Shown piece after piece: positions 1 through 8,100 of a DNA stretch of 64,000 bases. The DNA is taken from contig NZ_JAHDIU010000005.1 in assembly GCF_019891545.1 (NCBI RefSeq), positions 106,115 through 170,114 on the forward strand, in the 5' to 3' direction. Made by a program: the position numbers and the translations under genes. The notes under the pieces were generated by a model. The model was not told where the DNA came from and ran no database searches. It worked only from the letters and a program-made list of their open reading frames with translations. This DNA comes from Flavobacterium coralii. Lineage in GTDB: Bacteria; Bacteroidota; Bacteroidia; Flavobacteriales; Flavobacteriaceae. The number at the start of each line of letters is the position of its first letter. The stretch's first letter is position 1.

Positions 1-204
1 CCTGATGATTTGCTAAAGTATCATGACATCTGGGATAAAGCCATACAGGACAACCTGCACAAAATTCAGGAAGTGGCGCAGCCATTGCAAAAATTCATAC
101 CCGCAAACCTGTGGGAAGAGTTTAGCAAGGTGCTGGCAGGGCAGCAGCCGTTAAAATCTATAAAAAGCTGTTATTTTCCGCAAATTGAGGCAAACAGGCC
201 GTAA
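1..204 (+). CDS. C-terminal end of an unidentified protein (partial)
   Basis: An open frame enters from the left edge and stops at the TAA at 202-204, leaving about 67 residues. The visible tail is mostly helical and amphipathic, and contains WDKAIQDNLHKIQEVAQP. I see no catalytic motif, signal peptide or membrane segment and do not recognise the family. It lies 41 bp upstream of the beta-ketoacyl synthase on the same strand, so the two could be co-transcribed, although a promoter-like box lies in the gap. The in-frame TTG at 10 is not a credible start because the frame is open before it. Confidence 0.55.
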   Translation, partial: PDDLLKYHDIWDKAIQDNLHKIQEVAQPLQKFIPANLWEEFSKVLAGQQPLKSIKSCYFPQIEANRP

Positions 205-230
205 GGTTATGCCATTAACTGCTTTTGCAG

Positions 231-238
231 TACTTTTG
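231..238 (+). promoter_or_regulatory. Promoter-like -7 box (TACTTTTG)
   Basis: This matches the Bacteroidota sigma-A -7 consensus TAnnTTTG and lies 7 bp before the ATG of the beta-ketoacyl synthase. No clear TTTG -33 element is visible. If used, it would give an almost leaderless transcript, so it may be a chance match. Confidence 0.3.
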
Positions 239-245
239 CCTGTAA

Positions 246-1412
246 ATGCAACACATTTTGGCACTACCTGTTTCTATTACCTCACTCGCTTCGTTTTCTC
301 CATTAGGCAACAGCCCCGATTTGGTTTGGCAAAGTTATCTTGATGATACAACGCGCATCCGCACAATAGGCTTTGGCAACAAGGCAGCTTTGGGTGCACC
401 ACTTACAGAAGATGTAAAACGACAGGTAAAAACGCTTAGGGAAACAGAAAGCCGCTATGCTTCGCTTGACGATTCAGTATTATATGCCATTATTGCCTCA
501 AGGCAGGCAGTAGCTGCTGCCGGATGGCAATCGGGCGACGATTTTGGCATCAATATAGGCTCGTCACGGGGCGCAACCGGGTTGTTTGAGAAGTACTATT
601 CAGAGCTCATTAATACTGGCGCTACGGCTACGCAGGCGTCTCCTACCACAACACTGGGCAATATAGCCTCTTGGGTGGCGCAGGACCTTAAATCATCCGG
701 GCCTGATATATCACACTCCATCACCTGTTCCACTGCGCTGCATGCTGTTCTTAATGGGGTTGCGTGGCTTGGTTCGGGCATGGCGCAAAAGTTTTTAGTT
801 GGCGGCAGCGAGGCTCCGCTAACCCCTTTTACCATTGCACAGATGCAGGCCATGAAAATATACGCTTCAAAAGAAAGCGATTATCCTTGCCTTGCAATGG
901 ACTTAACCAAAAAAAGCAACAGCATGGTTTTGGGAGAAGGCGCTGCGGCTGCCTGCCTTGTACCCGGCAGGGTGCCAAATGCACTTGGCTATATAGAAGG
1001 AGTGGGCTATGCAACCGAAGCCCTTAAGCATAGTGTCTCTATATCTGCAAATGCGGAGTGCCTGCAAAAGTCGATGCAAATGGCTATCACGGGTATTAAT
1101 CCCGCTGAAGTGGATGCTGTTGTAATGCACGCCCCGGGTACAGTGAAAGGCGACCTTTCAGAGTATAATGCCGTAAAAGCTGTATTCGGCGAAAGCCTGC
1201 CCCTGCTTACCACCAACAAATGGAAAACGGGCCACACCTTTGGCGCTTCGGGACTGCTGAGCCTGGAGCTTGGCCTGATGATGATACAGCACAACAGGTT
1301 TATTGATGTGCCTTATCTTGCTCCGCAAAAGCAAACAAAGGATATTAAGAAAGTGCTTGTAAACGCGGTTGGCTTTGGCGGTAACGCCGTAAGTATTTTA
1401 ATTAGCCGATAA
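246..1412 (+). CDS. Beta-ketoacyl synthase (FabF/KAS II-like)
   Basis: A 388-residue condensing enzyme of the thiolase fold, expected to join an acyl chain to malonyl-ACP with loss of CO2 in the cytosol. All three catalytic residues are visible: Cys161 in TCSTALHA, His295 in MHAPGT and His330 in TGHTFGASG. The C-terminal GFGGNA loop is typical of the family. The start at 246 puts the conserved N-terminal strand (ITSLASFSPLG) close to the first residue. FabF proteins are usually about 410 residues, so this is slightly short and diverged from the housekeeping enzyme. A specialised role is therefore likely, for example aryl-polyene/flexirubin or biotin-precursor synthesis. The neighbours in this window do not decide between these. 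Confidence 0.88.
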   Translation: MQHILALPVSITSLASFSPLGNSPDLVWQSYLDDTTRIRTIGFGNKAALGAPLTEDVKRQVKTLRETESRYASLDDSVLYAIIASRQAVAAAGWQSGDDFGINIGSSRGATGLFEKYYSELINTGATATQASPTTTLGNIASWVAQDLKSSGPDISHSITCSTALHAVLNGVAWLGSGMAQKFLVGGSEAPLTPFTIAQMQAMKIYASKESDYPCLAMDLTKKSNSMVLGEGAAAACLVPGRVPNALGYIEGVGYATEALKHSVSISANAECLQKSMQMAITGINPAEVDAVVMHAPGTVKGDLSEYNAVKAVFGESLPLLTTNKWKTGHTFGASGLLSLELGLMMIQHNRFIDVPYLAPQKQTKDIKKVLVNAVGFGGNAVSILISR

Positions 1413-1419
1413 TTTTAAG

Positions 1420-1427
1420 TACTTTTG
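1420..1427 (+). promoter_or_regulatory. Promoter-like -7 box (TACTTTTG)
   Basis: A TAnnTTTG match lies 20 bp before the ATG at 1448, in the gap after the ketoacyl synthase. It could start a transcript for the membrane protein and amidohydrolase pair. No -33 element is evident. Confidence 0.35.
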
Positions 1428-1447
1428 GGTAGCAACCTTTATATCTG

Positions 1448-1765
1448 ATGAACAGTAAGTCCACTTATTATTTTGCTGCCGCAATTATACTGCTCGCCCT
1501 CCCGGCGGCAAATATGACGTTGTGGATAGTAACTGCCACGGATAATAACGACAACTTTGAGCAAACCCTTGATAATTATCTTGCATATTTCCCGGAATGG
1601 CTGCAAAACCCAAAACTGCTTACTCTTATAAATATACTCATGCTCGCACTTGCAGGAGGGCTTTTTTATAAAAGCATGGCTGCACCTAAGCTAAGGATCG
1701 CTGGCATAGTGTTAGGCATTATCAGTATTTTGCTGCTTATGTGGAATGTATTTTCATTGTTATAA
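1448..1765 (+). CDS. Small integral membrane protein
   Basis: This is a 105-residue protein with a hydrophobic N-terminal segment (about residues 8-28) and two more near 58-75 and 83-104, separated by a short acidic loop (TATDNNDNFEQTLDNY). I do not recognise a family. Its TAA stop shares one base with the ATG of the following amidohydrolase (TAATG at 1763-1767), so the two are probably translationally coupled. The coupling suggests a shared process but says nothing specific about function. Confidence 0.7.
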   Translation: MNSKSTYYFAAAIILLALPAANMTLWIVTATDNNDNFEQTLDNYLAYFPEWLQNPKLLTLINILMLALAGGLFYKSMAAPKLRIAGIVLGIISILLLMWNVFSLL

Positions 1766-2667
1766 TGCTGCCAATTGCCTTTCATCCCATATATAAACAC
1801 CCTTTACCGGAAGGTCATCGGTTCCCGATGATAAAGTATGAGCTGCTTCCGCAACAACTCTTACATGAAGGCACAGCAACACCGGCTGATTTTTATGCGC
1901 CGCCAATGCCCGGTATGGGGCATGTACTTCGGGTTCATAAAGAAAGCTATGTAAACGACCTGCTCAACCTTACGCTGGAAGCGCGGGCAGCTCGCAAAAT
2001 AGGATTTCCGCTTTCGGTAGAACTGGTAGAACGTGAGCTGCGCATAGTGCAGGGCACCATCTGGGGGAGCTTGCAGGCAATAAGTAAAGGCATAGCATTC
2101 AATATAGCCGGCGGTACCCACCATGCCTACAGCACCCACGGAGAAGCCTTCTGCCTGCTTAACGACCAGGCAATAGCGGCACAATACCTTTTAGACAACA
2201 GCCTTGCGAAAAAAACTCTGATTGTTGACCTTGATGTGCACCAAGGCAATGGTACGGCTGAAATATTTAGTGGTAATGATGCCGTTTTTACCTTCAGCAT
2301 GCATGGCAAAACGAATTATCCGTTTAAAAAAGAAATATCCGATCTTGATATTGCCCTGCCGGACAATACCACTGATGCTGAATATATGTCTATACTCAGC
2401 GAAACATTACCCAAACTAATTGAAAGGGTTAAGCCCGATTTCATATTTTACCTGTGCGGGGTAGATATACTGGCTTCTGACAAACTGGGCAAGTTAGGGT
2501 GCAGCATAGAAGGTTGCAGGCAACGCGATGAATATGTACTAAGCACCTGCCATAAACTCAACATACCTGTACAATGCAGCATGGGCGGTGGCTACAGCCC
2601 CGATATTAAAATAATTATAGAGGCACATGCCAACACCTATCGTGCGGCTAAGCAAATTTATTTTTAA
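1765..2667 (+). CDS. Histone-deacetylase-superfamily amidohydrolase
   Basis: A zinc-dependent deacetylase of the arginase/HDAC fold, related to bacterial AcuC and acetylpolyamine amidohydrolases. It should remove acetyl groups from lysine or polyamine-type substrates. The His dyad is His119-His120 (GGTHHAYSTHGEAF). The zinc ligands are Asp157 and His159 (DLDVHQGNG) and Asp234 (CGVD). The GTG at 1741 is open in the same frame, but the ATG at 1765 overlaps the previous stop as TAATG and puts the conserved FHPIYKHPLPEGHRFP block at the usual distance. The protein is 300 residues, a normal single-domain size. The substrate cannot be told from sequence. Confidence 0.87.
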   Translation: MLPIAFHPIYKHPLPEGHRFPMIKYELLPQQLLHEGTATPADFYAPPMPGMGHVLRVHKESYVNDLLNLTLEARAARKIGFPLSVELVERELRIVQGTIWGSLQAISKGIAFNIAGGTHHAYSTHGEAFCLLNDQAIAAQYLLDNSLAKKTLIVDLDVHQGNGTAEIFSGNDAVFTFSMHGKTNYPFKKEISDLDIALPDNTTDAEYMSILSETLPKLIERVKPDFIFYLCGVDILASDKLGKLGCSIEGCRQRDEYVLSTCHKLNIPVQCSMGGGYSPDIKIIIEAHANTYRAAKQIYF

Positions 2668-2821
2668 ATCACTGCGAATTCTAATTCCGCAGGCACCGAT
2701 ACTCATTTACGCTAATTACATACTATATAGCTTATTATATTCGTTTTTATATTATATTTTACGCGTGTTTTCGTACGCTTAAAGTATTTTAATATATATT
2801 GCACCCTTTTAATTTTTAACT

Positions 2822-4984
2822 ATGAGAAAATTTTTACTTATACTGGCGGTAATTTGCACATTACCATTTTATGCACAGCGAAGAGTTGCTGCAAAAGTGC
2901 AGGAACTACGCAGTAACGGAGCCGATTATAAGAGCTTTAGCCCCCTTGTGCCTGCCGAGGGTACAAAAGATTATCCGGTGGTGGAGAATGAAACTTATGC
3001 TACACTAAATACTGTTGTTTTAAAAAATATATACAATAACAAGCCGGAAACACTAACGCTTACTATACCTTATCAGGGCAGCCAGATAAACATAAGCCTT
3101 TATAAAGTAAATATTTTTGCCGAAGGTTTTCATGCAGATACAGACAAGGATAAAGACTTTGCCTATAAACAAGGAGTATATTACAGGGGTATTATCAATA
3201 ACGACAATGCCTCTTTAGCCTCTTTCAGTTTCTTTGAAAATGAAATGGCAGGTATTGTTTCGAATCAGCAGTATAATAATATTGTTGTGGGGAAACTGAA
3301 AAAAGAACACAATTTCTCCGAATACATTATTTACTCTGACAGCGAGCTGAATGTTGCTAATTCTTTTAACTGCCTGACATCGGATGAAATTAACGACAGC
3401 AGGAATTTTGGGAAAAAATCGGCAGTAACCGCGCAGAGTACTGAAACCATCCGTTGTGTGGGAATTTACTTTGAAGTAGATTTTAGCATGTACCAGGAAA
3501 ACTTTTCAAGCCAGGATCTTACTGCTAACTGGCTGACTTCATTATTCAACAGCATACAGACGCTATATGCCAATGATGGTATAGACATCGCGTTAAAATC
3601 GTTTTTTATATGGACGTCTTTCGACCCTTATTTAGGAAGTGACGCCGAGGATAAACTTTTCGGCTTTCTGGAAGAGCATGAGTTTAATAGTTTTGATGGC
3701 GACTTAGGCCAGCTTGTGGGAGAAGATGCCGGAGGCTTAGGCGGGCTTGCTTTTCTTAACGGCGTATGCAACGCCCCTATTAATGTGAGCTATGTAGATG
3801 TAAACGACAATTTCCTGGCAGATTTACCACAGTATTCGTGGAGTGTGCAGGCCTGTACACACGAGTTTGGCCACCAGTTAGGCTCACCACACACACATGC
3901 CTGCGCATGGAACGGTAACAATACCGCTATAGACGGCTGTTTTGATACCGAAGGTGGCTGTTCACCGGGGCCAATACCCCCTACAGGAGGTACTATTATG
4001 AGCTACTGCCATTTAAGCCAGGTAGGAGTTAACCTTGCCAACGGCTTCGGGCCGCAGCCTACCGCACTAATGACAAATGTTGTAAACTCTGCAAACTGCC
4101 TTGCCACAACCTGCGAAAGTATTATCTGCCAAAGCGGGTTAAGCAATCTGTCAGTAACAAGTTCATCATCAAACAACTTTATAGCTTCATGGGATGACGC
4201 AGCCAACACTACAGGCTTTTGGGACGTAATGGTGCACGAAGCAAGCGCAACACAGGGTGATATGTGGAACGAAGTAGGCGCGCAGTTAGTAACCTTACAG
4301 GGCCTGCAGCCAAATACGTATTATGTGCTTAAAGTACGCTCTGTATGCGAACAGGGTGTATCGCAGATTGAAGAAATTCTTTTTGCTACGGATGCTGACT
4401 GGTGTGAAGGCCAGATATTTACAGATACAGGAGGTGCCACAGCTAATTACAGCGATAACCAGCAGATAACACGTACTTTTACGCCTACAGAAGAAGGAAA
4501 GGTTATACGCGTAACCTTTACCTCTTTCAGCATAGAGCAGGATTTTGACTTCCTTAGGGTTTATAACGGTGCAGGCACTAACGCTCCTCTTATTGGTAAT
4601 TTTACCGGAGTGTTTATACAAAACCAGATAACCTCTACTGCGGCAGACGGCTCACTTACTTTTGAGTTTACTTCTGACGAAATAATAAATGCAGGAGGAT
4701 GGGTAGCAACGGTTGAATGTATCAATGCTGTAAGTGGCGTGAATGATAATGCATTCAGTAATTTTATATATTATCCTAACCCTGCCACGAGCACAATCAA
4801 CATAAGTGCCGGCGAAGAAATTACAGAGGTAAAAGTATATGCTGTGTCAGGCCAGTTGCTTTTCACAAGACAGGTAAATGCTACGCAAACTGCCATAGAT
4901 ATTTCGGCTTTGGCTAACGGGGTTTATTTCTTTAAAGCTACAAATGGTAGTAAAGAAACGAACTTCAGGGTAGTGAAGCAGTAA
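2822..4984 (+). CDS. Secreted M12-type zinc metalloprotease with type IX sorting domain
   Basis: A 720-residue exported endopeptidase. Residues 1-18 form a signal peptide ending at YAQ. A pro-region follows to about 200, then a reprolysin/adamalysin-like catalytic domain with the zinc motif HEFGHQLGSPH (His347, Glu348, His351, His357) and a Met-turn (TIMSYCH, about 393). Residues about 435-520 look like a fibronectin type III domain. Residues about 525-635 resemble a CUB domain (FDFLRVYNGAGTNAPLIG). The last 80 residues match the Por secretion-system C-terminal sorting domain (YYPNPATSTINIS ... GVYFFKATNG ... RVVKQ). It should cross the inner membrane by Sec and the outer membrane by the type IX system, and be released or attached at the surface. 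It stands alone on its strand and ends before a long hairpin. Confidence 0.9.
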   Translation: MRKFLLILAVICTLPFYAQRRVAAKVQELRSNGADYKSFSPLVPAEGTKDYPVVENETYATLNTVVLKNIYNNKPETLTLTIPYQGSQINISLYKVNIFAEGFHADTDKDKDFAYKQGVYYRGIINNDNASLASFSFFENEMAGIVSNQQYNNIVVGKLKKEHNFSEYIIYSDSELNVANSFNCLTSDEINDSRNFGKKSAVTAQSTETIRCVGIYFEVDFSMYQENFSSQDLTANWLTSLFNSIQTLYANDGIDIALKSFFIWTSFDPYLGSDAEDKLFGFLEEHEFNSFDGDLGQLVGEDAGGLGGLAFLNGVCNAPINVSYVDVNDNFLADLPQYSWSVQACTHEFGHQLGSPHTHACAWNGNNTAIDGCFDTEGGCSPGPIPPTGGTIMSYCHLSQVGVNLANGFGPQPTALMTNVVNSANCLATTCESIICQSGLSNLSVTSSSSNNFIASWDDAANTTGFWDVMVHEASATQGDMWNEVGAQLVTLQGLQPNTYYVLKVRSVCEQGVSQIEEILFATDADWCEGQIFTDTGGATANYSDNQQITRTFTPTEEGKVIRVTFTSFSIEQDFDFLRVYNGAGTNAPLIGNFTGVFIQNQITSTAADGSLTFEFTSDEIINAGGWVATVECINAVSGVNDNAFSNFIYYPNPATSTINISAGEEITEVKVYAVSGQLLFTRQVNATQTAIDISALANGVYFFKATNGSKETNFRVVKQ

Positions 4985-5002
4985 CAGTCTTTGAAAAAAC
5001 AG

Positions 5003-5122
5003 GGCTGCCTTAAGTGTGTTTCCGTTTCGAGCGTAACAACGTGAAGTCGAGAAATCTAAATAGAAATTCTTAGAAATTTCTCCACAAGGTCGAAATGGAA
5101 CAACAACACACTTAAGGCAGCC
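5003..5122. terminator. Long bidirectional terminator with a repeat-filled loop
   Basis: The arms at 5003-5020 and 5105-5122 are perfectly complementary over 18 bp (GGCTGCCTTAAGTGTGTT and its reverse complement). The right arm is followed by TTTTTATT for the plus strand. Pairing continues inward with TTCCGTTTCGA against TCGAAATGGAA (one G-U), and a further GAGAAAT/ATTTCTC hairpin sits inside. It lies between the convergent protease and AAA+ genes and can serve both. Confidence 0.75.
5019..5100. repeat. Palindromic dispersed repeat (TTCCRTTTCGA ... GAGAAATYT)
   Basis: The loop of the terminator contains two inverted copies of a motif that starts TTCC(G/A)TTTCGA and ends GAGAAATCT or a close variant. 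Similar copies occur at 52626-52652 and 52679-52714. The organisation resembles REP/BIME-type intergenic palindromes. Two loci in one window is a small sample. Confidence 0.5.
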
Positions 5123-5125
5123 TTT

Positions 5126-8100
5126 TTATTTCTGCTCTATACCTTTTTTCAGGATATCCTTTATCCCTTCAAGGTGTTCTGTAAACTCCGCAACCTGAGA
5201 CAGCATTAAAGCCATTTCATTACGGTCGCCAAAGCCTTTCAGCTTGTTGTTCTTTACAAAAGTTTCTTTTATAGATGCCCAGCGCGCTTTTTCATCTTCA
5301 TTAAGCGAATTGGTCATTTCTTTATATTTAAGCAGGTTGGCTTCTGCGGCGCTGGTAAGCGTTTGCGTTTCGTTACGGTAATGCGAAAGCAGTAATGTAT
5401 CTACTTCCTCATCATTCATTACCGGCACTATTTTGGCCACCAGCTTGTTCATATCCCTGTATGAGCCCTGCAGCCTGAACGGCGGCTCGGTGCGGTAAGC
5501 ATCTTCCATCGCGGCAGAGGCTATATAGGCAGCATTGGCCTTAAGCACTACATTACGCACTTTTATAATCTTATCCAGCAGCGCAACATACGTTTCTATT
5601 TCCTGCTTGCTGTGGTTGCCTTTCAGGTCGGCACCGTCGCGCTGCCCGGTTTCCGCCATCTGTATCAGCGGGTACAGGTCATCAGCATTCTTAGCCATCA
5701 ATCCTGCCAGTACAGGGTTTGCAGTAAGCGCGTTTTCTATAAGGCTCAGCTCAAAAAGATCGGCTTTGTTACCTATAACATCACCCAGGTTGTATATATC
5801 AGCACGGTTAGCCAGCATATCCGGTATGCGGAACTTCTCCCCTGTTTCGGTATAAGGGTTACCCGCCATCACCACGCAGAACTTTTTCGACTTCATGTCG
5901 TAGGTTTTGGGCTGACCGTTGTACACCCCTTCTATCTTTCGCGTGCCATCAGCCAGCGAAATGAACTTTTGCAGGAACTCAGGGCTGCAATGCTGTATAT
6001 CGTCAAGATAAAGCATTACATTGTTACCCATTTCCAGCGCAAGGTTCAGTTTTTTAAGCTCCTCACGGGCTGCGGCATTGGTAGCAGAAGACGGATCGAC
6101 AGAAGTAATGTCATGCCCTATTGCCGGGCCGTTTATCTTCATGAAGACCAAACCAAGCCTGTTGGCGATGTACTCCATAAGGGTAGTTTTACCATAGCCC
6201 GGCGGCGATACCAGCAGCAACATACCCGAACGGTCAGTGCGGCGGTTCTCTCCTGCAGTACCTAACTGTTTGGCAAGATTATCGCCGAACAACGGCAGGT
6301 ACACCTGGTCTATAAGCTTGTTACGCACAAATGAAGTAAGTACTTTCGGCATAAACTCGTTAAGCCTTAGCTGCTCTTTCATTTCCTGCCCAATTCTGTG
6401 GCGCTCAGCGCGGAATTTCTCAAACGCCGGCACTTCTTCTTCAAAATACTGCGACAGGAGGCGGATGAACTCATGGTAATGGAAACTATAATTTCCATCA
6501 ATTACTGTCGGGTGTGAACCCGCAAGCTCCTTTATTTCCTCAGAAGGCTCTATAGCGACTACTTTCTCTGCCGACTCATGCCTGTACAACAGCAGCGCGG
6601 TGACCTCATATAAATAATTCAGAAACTGCTGCTGCCCGGTTTCATTCAGGTAAGAAGCTACCCATTGTGCCGCAAGTAGCACACCGCTTTCTTTATCGGG
6701 TGCATTATCTATATTATGCCTGAAACTGACAGAAGCGTTCTTGCTCTCCAGCATTTTAAGGAAGTTCTCTGTTAGTTGTGCAGCTTTGTGGCTTAAGGTA
6801 AAGGCATCATCATCTTTAAGCTCCTCAAACAGGTAATGTGCTGCCTGGGCTACATCTTCTGTAAACGCCCTGCCAAAGGCTGTTTCGTTAATAAAAGCCT
6901 GTAAGCGCTGCGCTATATCGTCAATTACATATTCAAACTCCCTGCTGTTGGGGAATACTGAAAGTACTGCCCCGCTTGCTTTAATTTTTTTATTGAGCTT
7001 TGTGCGCGCCTCGTCTTCCATACCATACCAAAAGAACTGTGCCAATGCCCTTGTGGCAGGCGCATAGCGCAGCAGCCCTAGGTTATGGTGCTTTGCCGCA
7101 AGTACTTTCAGTATTTTAAAAGCATCTGCATCGTGCACGCCTTTTACATAGCCTTCTGTATAGTTTTTAGATGTTTCTTCCGACACCAAAGCCTGCAATG
7201 CACTGTCTTCCATTTCAAAAAGCTGCTGCGGGTTTTGGTTGCGGAATATCTTATAGGCCAGGAAAGCCGACCTGTATATATGCTCATTCTCGCTTACCAG
7301 TTCCTGGTTCCAGTACTTTTGAGAAGACAGCAGGGTACTGTCTTTTATATCCTGGTAAAAATCGGTTCCGGTAAGGTGGTATTGCAGGCTGCCGTCTTTA
7401 TAAACTATGGTAAGGTCGAGCGGTTGCTTGTTTACCGCAAACTTATGCTTGCCGAGCCTTATAATGTTTTCACCGTCCTCATACAGTTCCTGCTTGTCCT
7501 TTAGTTTGCGGAGTGCATCTTCCCGCGCCGATTTCAGTTCGGTTTCAATGGCCTCTGCCTTACCTGTATCTTCGAGCTCATGCAGTTGCTGCACAAGGTC
7601 GCGCAGCTTGCCTATCATGAGGTCGGATGCAAAATAGCCGTTTATCTCATCAACCGAATTAAACGTAAGCGCTTTTGCAGCAACGTTTTTAAGGATGCGC
7701 CCCGAAGCAGTCTCTATAGCTACGGCTTTTTTATTGCGTGCTTCTATAAGTGCATTTTTGCGCGCCTCGAATGCCGAATAAACCTCTTCACGCTTTTCCA
7801 TGACAGAGCCTGTAAACTCTTCATAGTCGGCAAAACGCGTCTCAAGGTCTTCAAGTTGTACCGATATTTTATTCAGTAGCTCGTCTGCCTTTTCGGGTGT
7901 AACGGCCCTGTCTAGCGCATTAACGATGCTTTGGTCTATCAGCTTTACCTGTGCGGCAAAATCGGCTTTTGCCTCCTTACTGCCCAAAGAAGTTATCTTG
8001 TTCTTAATATCAGCCTTGACACGGTTTAGCGTAGCAAATATCAGCGAGATGTTATTTATTATCTGTGTTGATTTGCTCGTGTCCTCTATCTTCAGGTTCG

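Noticed and set aside
246-2667. Complete aryl-polyene or polyketide gene cluster at the left edge
   Set aside because: Only one condensing enzyme is visible in the window, with no dehydratase, reductase or carrier protein; the left part is cut off, so the claim cannot be supported.
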